Source: Anaerolineae bacterium
GTDB lineage: Bacteria; Chloroflexota; Anaerolineae; Promineifilales; Promineifilaceae
Direction of reading: 5' to 3'
DNA: 62,733 nucleotides
Assembly (NCBI GenBank): GCA_030425205.1
Contig: JAUIAP010000038.1
Span: 1-62,733, forward strand
Positions within the stretch are counted from its first letter, which is position 1, and the number at the start of each line of letters is the position of its first letter. A program made the translations under genes and the position numbers. Of the stretch, positions 37,097 through 44,793 are shown one piece after another. The notes below the pieces were generated by a model. It saw only the letters and a program-made list of their open reading frames with translations. It searched no databases and was not told where the DNA came from.

Positions 37097-37939
37097 GGCT
37101 CGGGGGAGTAAGGTGATGGTGATCGCGCCGTCACCGATTTCTCGACCGCCGCCATAAAGCATCAGCTTTTCAGTGTTAGAAAATTCAATTGTCTGACGGG
37201 CATGTAGGTGTTTGATTTCGGCCGATTCTTCATGCTTGCCGCGCAGCACGTCCCCCAATAATCGCGCAAACTCGGCCGCCGTCGTCGCCGTCAATACGAG
37301 CACGTCCAGTACACCGTCATCTGGAACAATTGTTGGCCCCCAACTCACTGTGTCGATCCCGCTCTCTGCCATATTGGTGACCATGAGCTGCGACCCTTCA
37401 ATCGTGTGGGATGCGCCATCTATTTTGAGATCAAACATGTACGACTCTGCTTGGCCGATTTGCTGGATTGCCTTCGCAATATAGGCGACGCGCCCAAAAC
37501 GTTGTTTGTTCTCTGGGGTGGTGTTTTCAATTGAGACGGTATAGAGACCGCAGCCGACATGCGAGAGATAGATGCGCTCGTTGATTTGCATGAGGTCAAT
37601 CGGCCGAATATCGCCCCCCTCTGCCAGCAATTGGATCGCAGCGACAGGATCGAGCGGAATTCCCAGCTCGCGCGCCACGACATTCCCCGTTCCCATTGGA
37701 ATAATCCCCAATGTCGCATCTGTCTTGTAAACACCCATCGCCACATCGTTGACCATGCCATCGCCACCGGCCGCGACGATAATCTTATGACCGTTGGCGA
37801 CGGCCTCACGCACGATCTGTGGGACGTCCTCTTCGGCGTGGGCGGTTGTGTAAATTTCGGCCGAAAGCGCTGTGAGCTGTTCTTGCAACAGCTCTGGATT
37901 TGCGTTCCCCGCAACTGGATTACTGATGACAAAGATCAT
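37073..37939 (-). CDS. diacylglycerol/lipid kinase family protein (YegS/DgkB-like)
   Basis: A 288-residue kinase of the DAGK catalytic family. The phosphate-binding start is VISNPVAGN, the nucleotide motif is AAGGDGMVNDVAMGV and IPMGTGNVVARELGI follows; a beta-rich C-terminal domain ends the protein. Such enzymes phosphorylate diacylglycerol or related lipids at the membrane. It overlaps the SRPBCC gene stop upstream (ATGA), so they are translationally coupled. Its 3' end overlaps the convergent CheB-CheR gene by 24 bp, which may let the two messages interfere. Confidence 0.92.
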   Translation of the reverse strand: MIFVISNPVAGNANPELLQEQLTALSAEIYTTAHAEEDVPQIVREAVANGHKIIVAAGGDGMVNDVAMGVYKTDATLGIIPMGTGNVVARELGIPLDPVAAIQLLAEGGDIRPIDLMQINERIYLSHVGCGLYTVSIENTTPENKQRFGRVAYIAKAIQQIGQAESYMFDLKIDGASHTIEGSQLMVTNMAESGIDTVSWGPTIVPDDGVLDVLVLTATTAAEFARLLGDVLRGKHEESAEIKHLHARQTIEFSNTEKLMLYGGGREIGDGAITITLLPRALPVLVPR

Positions 37940-38373
37940 TCATTATTCTCCAGCAGCCTACCGAGTCGCGCTAAATCTTCCGCAATTCGGTTCCCCGCCT
38001 GCTTCAAAACTTGCCGCTGCACAAATTGTGGCGTGCCACGTGGTGGCGTGCCGCTCAATGTTACGGTTACGTCTGTCACATCCTCATCGACCATTTCGAG
38101 CTGATAATGTGTGCCATTGTCCAAAAATTGCCCCTTGAAGCCAAATTCATGCGGTGGACGAAACGCCACGACTACTTTCTCGTCCGTTGTGTTGACCCCC
38201 ATGAATCCCCCTGTCTCCCGAAAACGAAACCCTTCGCGCATTGGTGGCTCGTCAATCATTTCGACGCTTACGACCGATTTGATCCAATGCACATTATTTT
38301 GGACATTGATGAGTGCGCCAAAGACAGTCTCGATGGGCGCGTTAATTTGAACGGTATTGCTAATTTCTTGCAT
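37936..38373 (-). CDS. SRPBCC-fold protein
   Basis: A 145-residue START/Bet v1-like (SRPBCC, polyketide cyclase-dehydrase) protein. The first strand and helices (ISNTVQINAPIETVFGALINV) and the alternating beta strands (FRFRETGGFMG, KVVVAFRPPHEFGFKG, HYQLEMVDED) are typical; the end is one long helix. Such proteins bind lipids or other hydrophobic ligands, which would suit the lipid kinase gene it overlaps. TAAAAT stands 6 nt before the ATG, so this two-gene operon seems to start leaderless. Confidence 0.88.
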   Translation of the reverse strand: MQEISNTVQINAPIETVFGALINVQNNVHWIKSVVSVEMIDEPPMREGFRFRETGGFMGVNTTDEKVVVAFRPPHEFGFKGQFLDNGTHYQLEMVDEDVTDVTVTLSGTPPRGTPQFVQRQVLKQAGNRIAEDLARLGRLLENNE

Positions 38374-38379
38374 CAGCCT

Positions 38380-38385
38380 ATTTTA
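38380..38385 (-). promoter_or_regulatory. -10 box (TAAAAT) 6 nt before the SRPBCC gene
   Basis: TAAAAT-AGGCTG-ATG on the minus strand, with no ribosome binding site and no clear -35. It is one of the window's TANNNT-6-ATG cases. Confidence 0.45.
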
Positions 38386-38575
38386 GACATCCTGTACCTT
38401 TGTACAGTCCACATTCTGTCTAAGCTATCACAAATCCAATGACAGCAGGTTAAAATCGCCCTGCGGTTCTTCCATTTTGATGGTATAGATCAATCTATAG
38501 GTCGTTAGTTGCAAGTCGCAAGATGCAAGAGCACAATTTCTGCACTGGCTACTAGCCACTAGCCCCTTCTTCCAT

Positions 38576-40522
38576 ATGAACAATAGCTGGTGGGCATACA
38601 TGCGATCAGATGGCAGCAAGCCGCAGGTGACGGGCGTATTGTTGCGGCGAGTTTGGCGATTCGCTACCCCATACCGTCTCCAAATTATCGGTCTGTTGGC
38701 AACGATTGCCGTCATTTCGACCATTTCACTCGTTCCGCCCCTCCTTTTTCGTGATCTCATCGATAATGCCCTGCCCAATCGCAACGCAACGCGCCTAAAC
38801 TGGTTGGCCTTGGGAATGATTCTGGTTCCCATCGTCAACGGGCTTGTCGGCGTGGCGCAGCGCAATTTGAGTTCACAGGTTGGGGAAGGGGTCATCTATG
38901 ATTTGCGCCGCAATCTCTATGATCACATGCAGCGTATGTCGCTGCGCTTTTTCACTGAAACGCGCACGGGTGAGTTGATGTCGCGGCTAAACAATGATGT
39001 CGTCGGGGCGCAAAGTGCCGTCACTGGCACACTGATCAATATCGCCAGCAACGTCGTCTCTGTTGTCGCAATTCTCATCATCATGATGGGTCTAGAATGG
39101 CGGTTAACGCTGCTCGCCCTCTCGATCATCCCGTTGTTTGTGCTTTCAGCGCGTAACGTTGGCGGAAAATTACGCGATTTGCGCCGTAAGTCGATGGAAG
39201 TAAACGCTGAGATGAACGCGCTGATGAATGAGACGCTCAACGTGAGTGGGGCGTTGTTGGTGAAACTTTTCGGCCGAACCACAACAGAATCAACAAAATT
39301 TAGCTCACGAGCCGCCCAAGTGCGCGATATCGGCATCCGTTCGGCCGTTTTGGGTCGCTGGTTCTTCCTCTTTCTCGGCATTGCCAGCGCATTTGGAACC
39401 GCCCTAATCTTCTGGCTCGGCGGTCATCTCGTTCTGCGTGATGCGCTCTCGGCGGGAACGATTGTCGCCTTTGGCACATACGTCGGCCAGCTCTATGGCC
39501 CGCTGATGGCGCTCACCAATGCGCCGGTTGAATTTGCCCAAAGCATGGTCAGCTTTGAGCGCGTCTTTGAAGCACTCGATATCCCCGTCGAGATCGATGA
39601 ACGGGAAGATGCAAAGCCGTTGCCACCAGCCGATGGCAAGATCGAATTTGATCACGTCTACTTCCGCTACGATGGGGATGAACCAGCAGGATTAAACGAG
39701 GTGCAACGTTTTGGCCGGCGTTCGAGCGACAGCACGGCACTGCTCAAACGCGGCAAGCAAAAAGAGGGGGATGCAGACGAACCAACGGTGACGCGCATTG
39801 CTGATCGTGAGTGGGCATTAGAAAATATCGACTTTACGATTGAACCCGGTGAACTGGTGGCACTGGTCGGCCCGTCGGGCGCAGGTAAAACGACTGTCAC
39901 CTATATGATTCCACGTCTCTATGACACCACAAAAGGGCAAATCCGCATCGACGGTCACGACATCCGCGATGTCACGCTCGATTCGCTGGCCGACAATATC
40001 GGCATGGTGACGCAAGAGACATACCTCTTCTATGACACAATTCGCGCCAACCTGCTCTACGCCAATGCCAACGCGACCGACGCGGCCATCGTGGCCGCAG
40101 CAAAAGCGGCAAATATCCACGACTTCATCATGTCCCTGCCCGATGGGTATGACACCGTTGTTGGGTCGCGTGGTTATCGTCTCAGCGGGGGAGAGCGTCA
40201 GCGGATCGCCATTGCACGCGTGATTCTCAAAGACCCGCGTATTTTGGTGCTAGATGAAGCGACAAGTAGCTTAGATTCACTCTCAGAGGCGTTGATTCAG
40301 GAGGCATTGAGTCGTGTGATGGAGGGGCGTACAAGTCTGGTTATCGCGCATCGTTTGAGCACGATATTATCGGCCGATAAAATCCTCGTCATCGAGCAAG
40401 GCCGCCTTGCCGAAATGGGAACCCACGCCGAACTTCTCGCACATGGTGGCCTCTACGCCGAACTCTACCATACCCAATTCCGCAGCGGACAACTTCCCGT
40501 TGATGCACTCGATCTGGCTTAG
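38576..40522 (+). CDS. ABC exporter, fused membrane and ATPase domains
   Basis: A 648-residue MsbA/LmrA-like half-transporter. Six membrane helices span about 30-330 and include the coupling-helix pattern ETRTGELMSRLNNDV. The ATPase has Walker A GPSGAGKT, Q-loop VTQETYLF, signature LSGGERQRIAIAR, Walker B ILVLDEATSSLD and His in IAHRLS. A charged insert of about 45 residues (roughly 368-410, including RRSSDSTALLKRGKQKEGDADE) splits the start of the ATPase domain, between FRYDGDE and WALENIDF; this is not usual. The substrate is unknown. No ribosome binding site is obvious. Confidence 0.93.
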   Translation: MNNSWWAYMRSDGSKPQVTGVLLRRVWRFATPYRLQIIGLLATIAVISTISLVPPLLFRDLIDNALPNRNATRLNWLALGMILVPIVNGLVGVAQRNLSSQVGEGVIYDLRRNLYDHMQRMSLRFFTETRTGELMSRLNNDVVGAQSAVTGTLINIASNVVSVVAILIIMMGLEWRLTLLALSIIPLFVLSARNVGGKLRDLRRKSMEVNAEMNALMNETLNVSGALLVKLFGRTTTESTKFSSRAAQVRDIGIRSAVLGRWFFLFLGIASAFGTALIFWLGGHLVLRDALSAGTIVAFGTYVGQLYGPLMALTNAPVEFAQSMVSFERVFEALDIPVEIDEREDAKPLPPADGKIEFDHVYFRYDGDEPAGLNEVQRFGRRSSDSTALLKRGKQKEGDADEPTVTRIADREWALENIDFTIEPGELVALVGPSGAGKTTVTYMIPRLYDTTKGQIRIDGHDIRDVTLDSLADNIGMVTQETYLFYDTIRANLLYANANATDAAIVAAAKAANIHDFIMSLPDGYDTVVGSRGYRLSGGERQRIAIARVILKDPRILVLDEATSSLDSLSEALIQEALSRVMEGRTSLVIAHRLSTILSADKILVIEQGRLAEMGTHAELLAHGGLYAELYHTQFRSGQLPVDALDLA

Positions 40523-40594
40523 AAATGGCAATTTAGCCGTGATAGCCCATGCTCACTATTCGTTTTTTAGATTAGTGGGCATAGCTCCAATTAA

Positions 40595-40622
40595 AAAGCG
40601 CACAGCCAAAGCTGTGCGCTTT
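40595..40622. terminator. bidirectional terminator between the ABC exporter and leuD
   Basis: A perfect 12-bp stem AAAGCGCACAGC / GCTGTGCGCTTT with a CAAA loop. It lies 72 bp after the exporter stop and 43 bp after the leuD stop; A-runs and T-runs on both sides suit termination of both convergent transcripts. Confidence 0.8.
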
Positions 40623-40664
40623 AGGTCAGATGTTATCCGTCGTTAAACGACACTTCTATTGCGA

Positions 40665-41252
40665 CTATTTGCCCTGCTCAAATGCCGAAATTTCATCATT
40701 CAGATTGAGCAAATACCCCAACTGATCGACCCCATCAAGCATGCACTGCTTGCTAAACGTATCGATCGGAAACTCGACTCGCCGTCCGTCTGGCAGAATC
40801 AACGACTGTGTATCCAGATCGATCTTCACTTCAGTAGTGGGGTCTTCCTCGACGAGCGAAAATAGCTGCTCGTGCGTCTGCTTATCAACGACAATTGGCA
40901 GCAAGCCATTTTTGAGTGAGTTATTGCGGAAAATGTCGGCAAATGAGGTGCTGACAACCGCCTTAAATCCCCAGCCCATCAACGCCCACGGCGCATGTTC
41001 ACGGCTGGAGCCACAACCAAAGTTGTCCCCTGCCAACAGCACCTTCGCCCCCTGACTTTCGGGACGGTTGAGTGCAAATTCTGGATTATCCTCTTTTGTG
41101 CCGGGCAAGTAACGCCAGCTTGAAAATAGCCCTTCAACCAGCCCGTCCTTGCTCGTTACCTTGAGGTACTGGGCGGGGATGATCTGGTCGGTGTCAATAT
41201 CATTCGTGCGAATCGCAACGATGTGTGAGTTTAGTTCTTTGAATTCTTCCAT
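40665..41252 (-). CDS. leuD: 3-isopropylmalate dehydratase small subunit
   Basis: A 195-residue protein of normal length for LeuD, the swivelling domain of isopropylmalate isomerase. Clear motifs: RTNDIDTDQIIPAQYLK near the start, NFGCGSSREHAPWALMGWG, and the later SFADIFRNNSLKNGLLPI. With LeuC it interconverts 2- and 3-isopropylmalate through the [4Fe-4S] cluster held by LeuC. The order on the minus strand is leuA-leuC-leuD; leuB is not in the window. Confidence 0.97.
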   Translation of the reverse strand: MEEFKELNSHIVAIRTNDIDTDQIIPAQYLKVTSKDGLVEGLFSSWRYLPGTKEDNPEFALNRPESQGAKVLLAGDNFGCGSSREHAPWALMGWGFKAVVSTSFADIFRNNSLKNGLLPIVVDKQTHEQLFSLVEEDPTTEVKIDLDTQSLILPDGRRVEFPIDTFSKQCMLDGVDQLGYLLNLNDEISAFEQGK

Positions 41253-41312
41253 CTTTTTTTAATGATAGCGTCGGCATTACGAAGATTAGCAAATCAAGAC
41301 GGTAATAAAGGT

Positions 41313-41344
41313 GTCATTCCTGCGTAGGCGGGAATCCATTCTTC
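41313..41344. repeat. REP-like hairpin in the leuC-leuD gap
   Basis: GTCATTCCTGCGTAGGCGGGAATCC-type sequence (CCTGCGTAGGCGGG core), matching the REP hairpins at the contig ends and near 47.1 kb. It lies in the 149-bp gap between leuC and leuD, where it may affect message stability. Confidence 0.7.
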
Positions 41345-41401
41345 TGGTCTGGTTGTTAGTTAACTTCCATCATGCCGCTCTACATTGAGCTAAGTGCGAC
41401 G

Positions 41402-42823
41402 CTACAGTAGTGTGCGTGGATCGGTGACTTGACCTGTCACGGCCGATGCAACCGCCGTCAACGGACTTGCCAAGAAAGTGCGCCCACCTTTGCCTTGCCG
41501 TCCTTCAAAGTTGCGATTGCTGGTGCTGACGGCGTATTGTCCGGGCGAGAGTTGGTCACCGTTCATGGCGATGCACATCGAACAACCAGCCGAACGCCAC
41601 TCTGCGCCTGCCTCGATGAAAATCTTGTCCAGCCCGCGTTCCTCTGCCACGCGACGCACGTCTTCACTGCCGGGAACGACCATCATGCGCACGTTGTCGC
41701 TGACCTTGCGCCCATTGAGCATCGCCGCTGCCTCTTCCAAGTCGCTGATGCGCGAATTGGTACAGCTACCGACGAAAACGACATCGACAGGTTTACCAAT
41801 TAGCGGTTTACCTGGCTCTAAATCCATGTAGGCGAGTGCCTTTTCAAGCGATTGGCGTTCATTGAAGTCGCGCAAATCGGATGGGTTTGGAATCGTCTCG
41901 CTGATGCCCATGCCCATGCCCGGATTGGTTCCGTAGGTGATCATCGGCTCCAGCGAATTGACGTCGATTTCAATAGTGCGGTCATAGGTTGCGCCTTCAT
42001 CCGTTTGTAGCATCTCCCACTGCTCAACGGCGCGATCAAAGTCGATGCCTTTTGGCGCATATTCGCGCCCGCGCACCCACTCAAATGTTTTCTCATCGGG
42101 GGCGATCATGCCAGCGCGTGCGCCACCTTCAATGGTCATATTGCACATCGTCATGCGACCTTCCATGCTGAGATTGCGCACCGCTTCTCCCGCATATTCG
42201 TAGACATGACCGGTGCCGCCACCGATACCCGTCTTGGCGATCAGGGCGAGAATCATATCTTTGGCGGTAACGCCAGCTCGGAGTTGTCCAACGTAGTTAA
42301 TGAGAGCGGTTTTTGGCTTGTACTGTAATAGGCATTGTGTCGCCAACACATGCTCGATTTCGCTCGTCCCGATCCCAAAAGCCAATGCGCCAAATGCGCC
42401 GTGCGTGCTTGTGTGGCTGTCACCGCAGACGATGGTCTGTCCCGGTTGGGTCAAGCCAAGCTCGGGGCCGATGACGTGAACGATGCCGCGTTTATCGCTA
42501 TGGTAGTCGTAGAGTTGAATGCCAAAATCGGCCGAATTCCTAACCAACTGATCCAACTGCTTGACCGCCATCCCATCGCTCATCGGCAATATGAGATCGG
42601 GATTCGTGACGGTGTTCACCGTTGGAATACTGTGATCCATCGTCGCAACGGTTCGGCCGGGTTGACGGACTTTCAAGCCTTTCTCGCGCAAGCCCGTGAA
42701 CGCCTGTGGCGACGTCACCTCATGAATCAAATGTAGGTCGATGTAAAGCACTGTCGGCGCACCGGGTGCTTCGTGGACGACATGTGCGTCCCAGATTTTT
42801 TCAAATAATGTTCTTGGTTTCAT
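41402..42823 (-). CDS. leuC: 3-isopropylmalate dehydratase large subunit
   Basis: A 473-residue aconitase-family protein. It opens with RTLFEKIWDAHVV and shows the family motifs MDHSIPT, VCGDSHTSTHGAFGALAFGIGTSEIEHVLATQCL, and the cluster-binding VFVGSCTNSRISDLE plus a later SAGCSMCIAMNGD, which together supply the three cysteines of the 4Fe-4S cluster. It sits 25 bp after leuA. TATAAT lies 10 nt before the ATG, so an internal promoter in addition to the leader promoter is possible. Confidence 0.98.
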   Translation of the reverse strand: MKPRTLFEKIWDAHVVHEAPGAPTVLYIDLHLIHEVTSPQAFTGLREKGLKVRQPGRTVATMDHSIPTVNTVTNPDLILPMSDGMAVKQLDQLVRNSADFGIQLYDYHSDKRGIVHVIGPELGLTQPGQTIVCGDSHTSTHGAFGALAFGIGTSEIEHVLATQCLLQYKPKTALINYVGQLRAGVTAKDMILALIAKTGIGGGTGHVYEYAGEAVRNLSMEGRMTMCNMTIEGGARAGMIAPDEKTFEWVRGREYAPKGIDFDRAVEQWEMLQTDEGATYDRTIEIDVNSLEPMITYGTNPGMGMGISETIPNPSDLRDFNERQSLEKALAYMDLEPGKPLIGKPVDVVFVGSCTNSRISDLEEAAAMLNGRKVSDNVRMMVVPGSEDVRRVAEERGLDKIFIEAGAEWRSAGCSMCIAMNGDQLSPGQYAVSTSNRNFEGRQGKGGRTFLASPLTAVASAVTGQVTDPRTLL

Positions 42824-42848
42824 AACGTCTCTTATTATAACAGTTCAA

Positions 42849-44450
42849 TCACGCCTCAAACTTACCACTCGCAACCAGCATCTTGTTCAATGCGGCTAGA
42901 TACGCTTTGGCACTGGCTACAACGATGTCTGTCTCTGCACCATGTCCGCCAAAGGAACGAGCGCGTTTGAGGCCACTTTGCGGGTCCGTTCGCAGCTTAA
43001 ACTTATCGTCCGCAGACTCCAGTCGCACGGTCACTTCGCCAATCGCATCAATGCCATCGGTCACGGCACGCACGACATACTCTTCCAACGAATTTGGCAC
43101 CTGCACGATACTGTCGATTGCCTTGAATGCGGCGTCAACTGGGCCTGTTCCAATGGCGACCGCCAAATGTGGGTTGTTGTCGGGGTCGATCAAGCGCACG
43201 CTGGCGGTCGGCATGTCGATTGTGCCGCACGTCACCTGCATCCCGTCCAGGCGGTAGATGCGCGTCGGTCTCATCATCTGATCATCGACCAACGCGATCA
43301 AATCAGTGTCGGTGACCACCTTTTTAGCATCGGCAACACGCTTAAATTTGGAAAATGCATCGTTGAGCAAGTCACCATCCAGCTCATATCCCAACTCGGC
43401 CATGCGTACCTTAAAGGCATGCCGACCCGAGTGTTTGCCCAAAACGAGTTCAGACTTGAGCAGCCCGACCGTTTCGGGCCGCATAATCTCATACGTCTCC
43501 TCGTTTTTCAACATGCCGTCTTGATGAATTCCCGCCTCATGCGCGAATGCATTTTCGCCAACGATCGCCTTGTTGGCCTGAACTGCCATGCCTGTGAAGC
43601 GTGAAACTTGTCGACTGAGCGGAATGAGTTGGGTTGTGTCGATATTGGTATCCAGATCATAGGCGTCGCCGCGCGTCTTCATCGCCATGACGACCTCTTC
43701 AAGTGAGGTGTTGCCCGCCCGTTCTCCAATGCCGTTAATTGTGACTTCGACCTGTCGCGCACCGTTCATCACACCAGCCATTGTGTTGGCTGTTGCCATG
43801 CCCAAATCGTTGTGACAATGCACAGAAACGGTCACATTTTCTATGCCTGGCGTGTTTTCCATGATCCCCTTGATCAGCGTGCCAAACCCCTCAGGCGTTT
43901 GATAGCCGACCGTGTCAGGAATGTTCAGCGTGGTTGCGCCCGCCTTGATCGCCTCCCCCAACACGAGATAAAGGAACTCAGGTTGAGAGCGGCCTGCATC
44001 TTCAGGCGAAAATTCGATGTCATCGCAAAAAGATTTTGCATAGGTGACCATCTCTTTAACTTTGTCGACGACTTCTTCGGGATCCATGCGGAGCTTGTGC
44101 TGCATGTGAATGGGGGAGGTGGCGAGAAAGGTGTGAATACGTGGGTGTTTCGCATGTTGGACCGCTTCCCAACATTTGTCAATGTCACGTTTGACGGCGC
44201 GGGCAAGGCCGCAAATCACTGGTGGCTCTGTGCGTCCTTCTGGCACGTCATTTCCGACGTGAATGGCGATCTGCTTGACGGCTTCAAGGTCATCGGGAGA
44301 GGCGGCGGGGAAACCTGCCTCCATGATGTCAACACCCAGACGAGAGAGGTTACGGGCGATTTTGAGTTTTTCGGCCGAACTCAAGGTCGCACCCGGACTC
44401 TGTTCACCATCGCGCAAAGTTGTATCAAAGATTTTTACAATATCACCCAT
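42849..44450 (-). CDS. leuA: 2-isopropylmalate synthase
   Basis: A 533-residue enzyme condensing acetyl-CoA and 2-oxoisovalerate, the first committed step of leucine synthesis. The barrel begins at IFDTTLRDGEQSPGATL; metal-site motifs include VSVHCHNDLGMATANTMAG and NGIGERAGNTSLEEVVMA, with FAHEAGIHQDGMLKN later. The C-terminal regulatory domain (about 380 onward) is present, so leucine feedback is likely. I chose the ATG at 44450: GGAG lies 8 nt upstream, whereas the ATG at 44456 is too close. A leader peptide and terminator precede the gene. Confidence 0.97.
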   Translation of the reverse strand: MGDIVKIFDTTLRDGEQSPGATLSSAEKLKIARNLSRLGVDIMEAGFPAASPDDLEAVKQIAIHVGNDVPEGRTEPPVICGLARAVKRDIDKCWEAVQHAKHPRIHTFLATSPIHMQHKLRMDPEEVVDKVKEMVTYAKSFCDDIEFSPEDAGRSQPEFLYLVLGEAIKAGATTLNIPDTVGYQTPEGFGTLIKGIMENTPGIENVTVSVHCHNDLGMATANTMAGVMNGARQVEVTINGIGERAGNTSLEEVVMAMKTRGDAYDLDTNIDTTQLIPLSRQVSRFTGMAVQANKAIVGENAFAHEAGIHQDGMLKNEETYEIMRPETVGLLKSELVLGKHSGRHAFKVRMAELGYELDGDLLNDAFSKFKRVADAKKVVTDTDLIALVDDQMMRPTRIYRLDGMQVTCGTIDMPTASVRLIDPDNNPHLAVAIGTGPVDAAFKAIDSIVQVPNSLEEYVVRAVTDGIDAIGEVTVRLESADDKFKLRTDPQSGLKRARSFGGHGAETDIVVASAKAYLAALNKMLVASGKFEA

Positions 44451-44492
44451 GTTCATTTCTCCATTGCCCAACAGCGGCAGCCCTTCTATGGC

Positions 44493-44522
44493 AAAAAAAA
44501 AGCTGCCCAATTGGGCAGCTTT
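44493..44522 (-). terminator. attenuator terminator of the leu operon
   Basis: On the minus strand a perfect 24-bp palindrome (44522 to 44499; arms AAAGCTGCCCAA and TTGGGCAGCTTT) runs straight into a tract of Ts ending at 44493. It lies 21 nt beyond the leader stop codon and 42 nt upstream of leuA. A TGGGCAG segment inside the leader (44570-44564) can pair with its first arm and so prevent it from forming. Confidence 0.88.
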
Positions 44523-44543
44523 CCATTCATTGTGAATTTTTAG

Positions 44544-44642
44544 TTACTGACGCGCCTCATTCACTGCCCATGCAAGGTTTGGCTGCTCCAGAAGAAGGAG
44601 TGCCGAGTAGCTAAGAAGGCTGAGAAGGATCAACGTCATCAT
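44544..44642 (-). CDS. leuL: leu operon leader peptide
   Basis: A 32-codon frame starts with ATG ATG at 44642 and ends with TAA at 44544-44546. Ten codons are Leu: 4, 6, 7, 9, 10, 15, 16, 17, 18 and 23, with four in a row at 15-18 (CTC CTT CTT CTG). TAAACT lies 7 nt before the first ATG and no Shine-Dalgarno is seen, so the transcript may begin at or near this ATG. Its position, upstream of a terminator and leuA, and its composition match classical leu leader peptides. Ribosome stalling at Leu codons would favour the antiterminator. Confidence 0.85.
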   Translation of the reverse strand: MMTLILLSLLSYSALLLLEQPNLAWAVNEARQ

Positions 44643-44649
44643 AGTGTTA

Positions 44650-44655
44650 AGTTTA
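44650..44655 (-). promoter_or_regulatory. -10 box (TAAACT) of the leu operon
   Basis: TAAACT on the minus strand, 7 nt before the first ATG of the leader peptide. No clear -35. The same hexamer stands before the 56-residue protein gene at 58339. Confidence 0.5.
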
Positions 44656-44781
44656 TCGTTATCGGCCGAATCTGTCACCCCCAAAGTGAACAAATTCCAC
44701 TGTTCTCATTTGTGCAATAACGTCAATGTAACAATCACCGTGAGATTGAATCTATTATTAGCTCTTTTTCAATTGTCGTTG

Positions 44782-44787
44782 TAATCT
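44782..44787 (+). promoter_or_regulatory. -10 box (TAATCT) 6 nt before zwf
   Basis: TAATCT-CTTCCC-ATG, without a ribosome binding site; another TANNNT-6-ATG case. Confidence 0.45.
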
Positions 44788-44793
44788 CTTCCC

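Larger units (their letters stand above)
44451..44793. promoter_or_regulatory. leu leader region and divergent leuA-zwf promoters
   Basis: This 343-bp gap holds, on the minus strand, the -10 box at 44650-44655, the leucine-rich leader peptide (44544-44642), the antiterminator arms and the attenuator terminator (44493-44522). On the plus strand it holds the zwf -10 box at 44782-44787. One TCGGCCGA lies at about 44662, just upstream of the leader promoter box. Confidence 0.8.
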
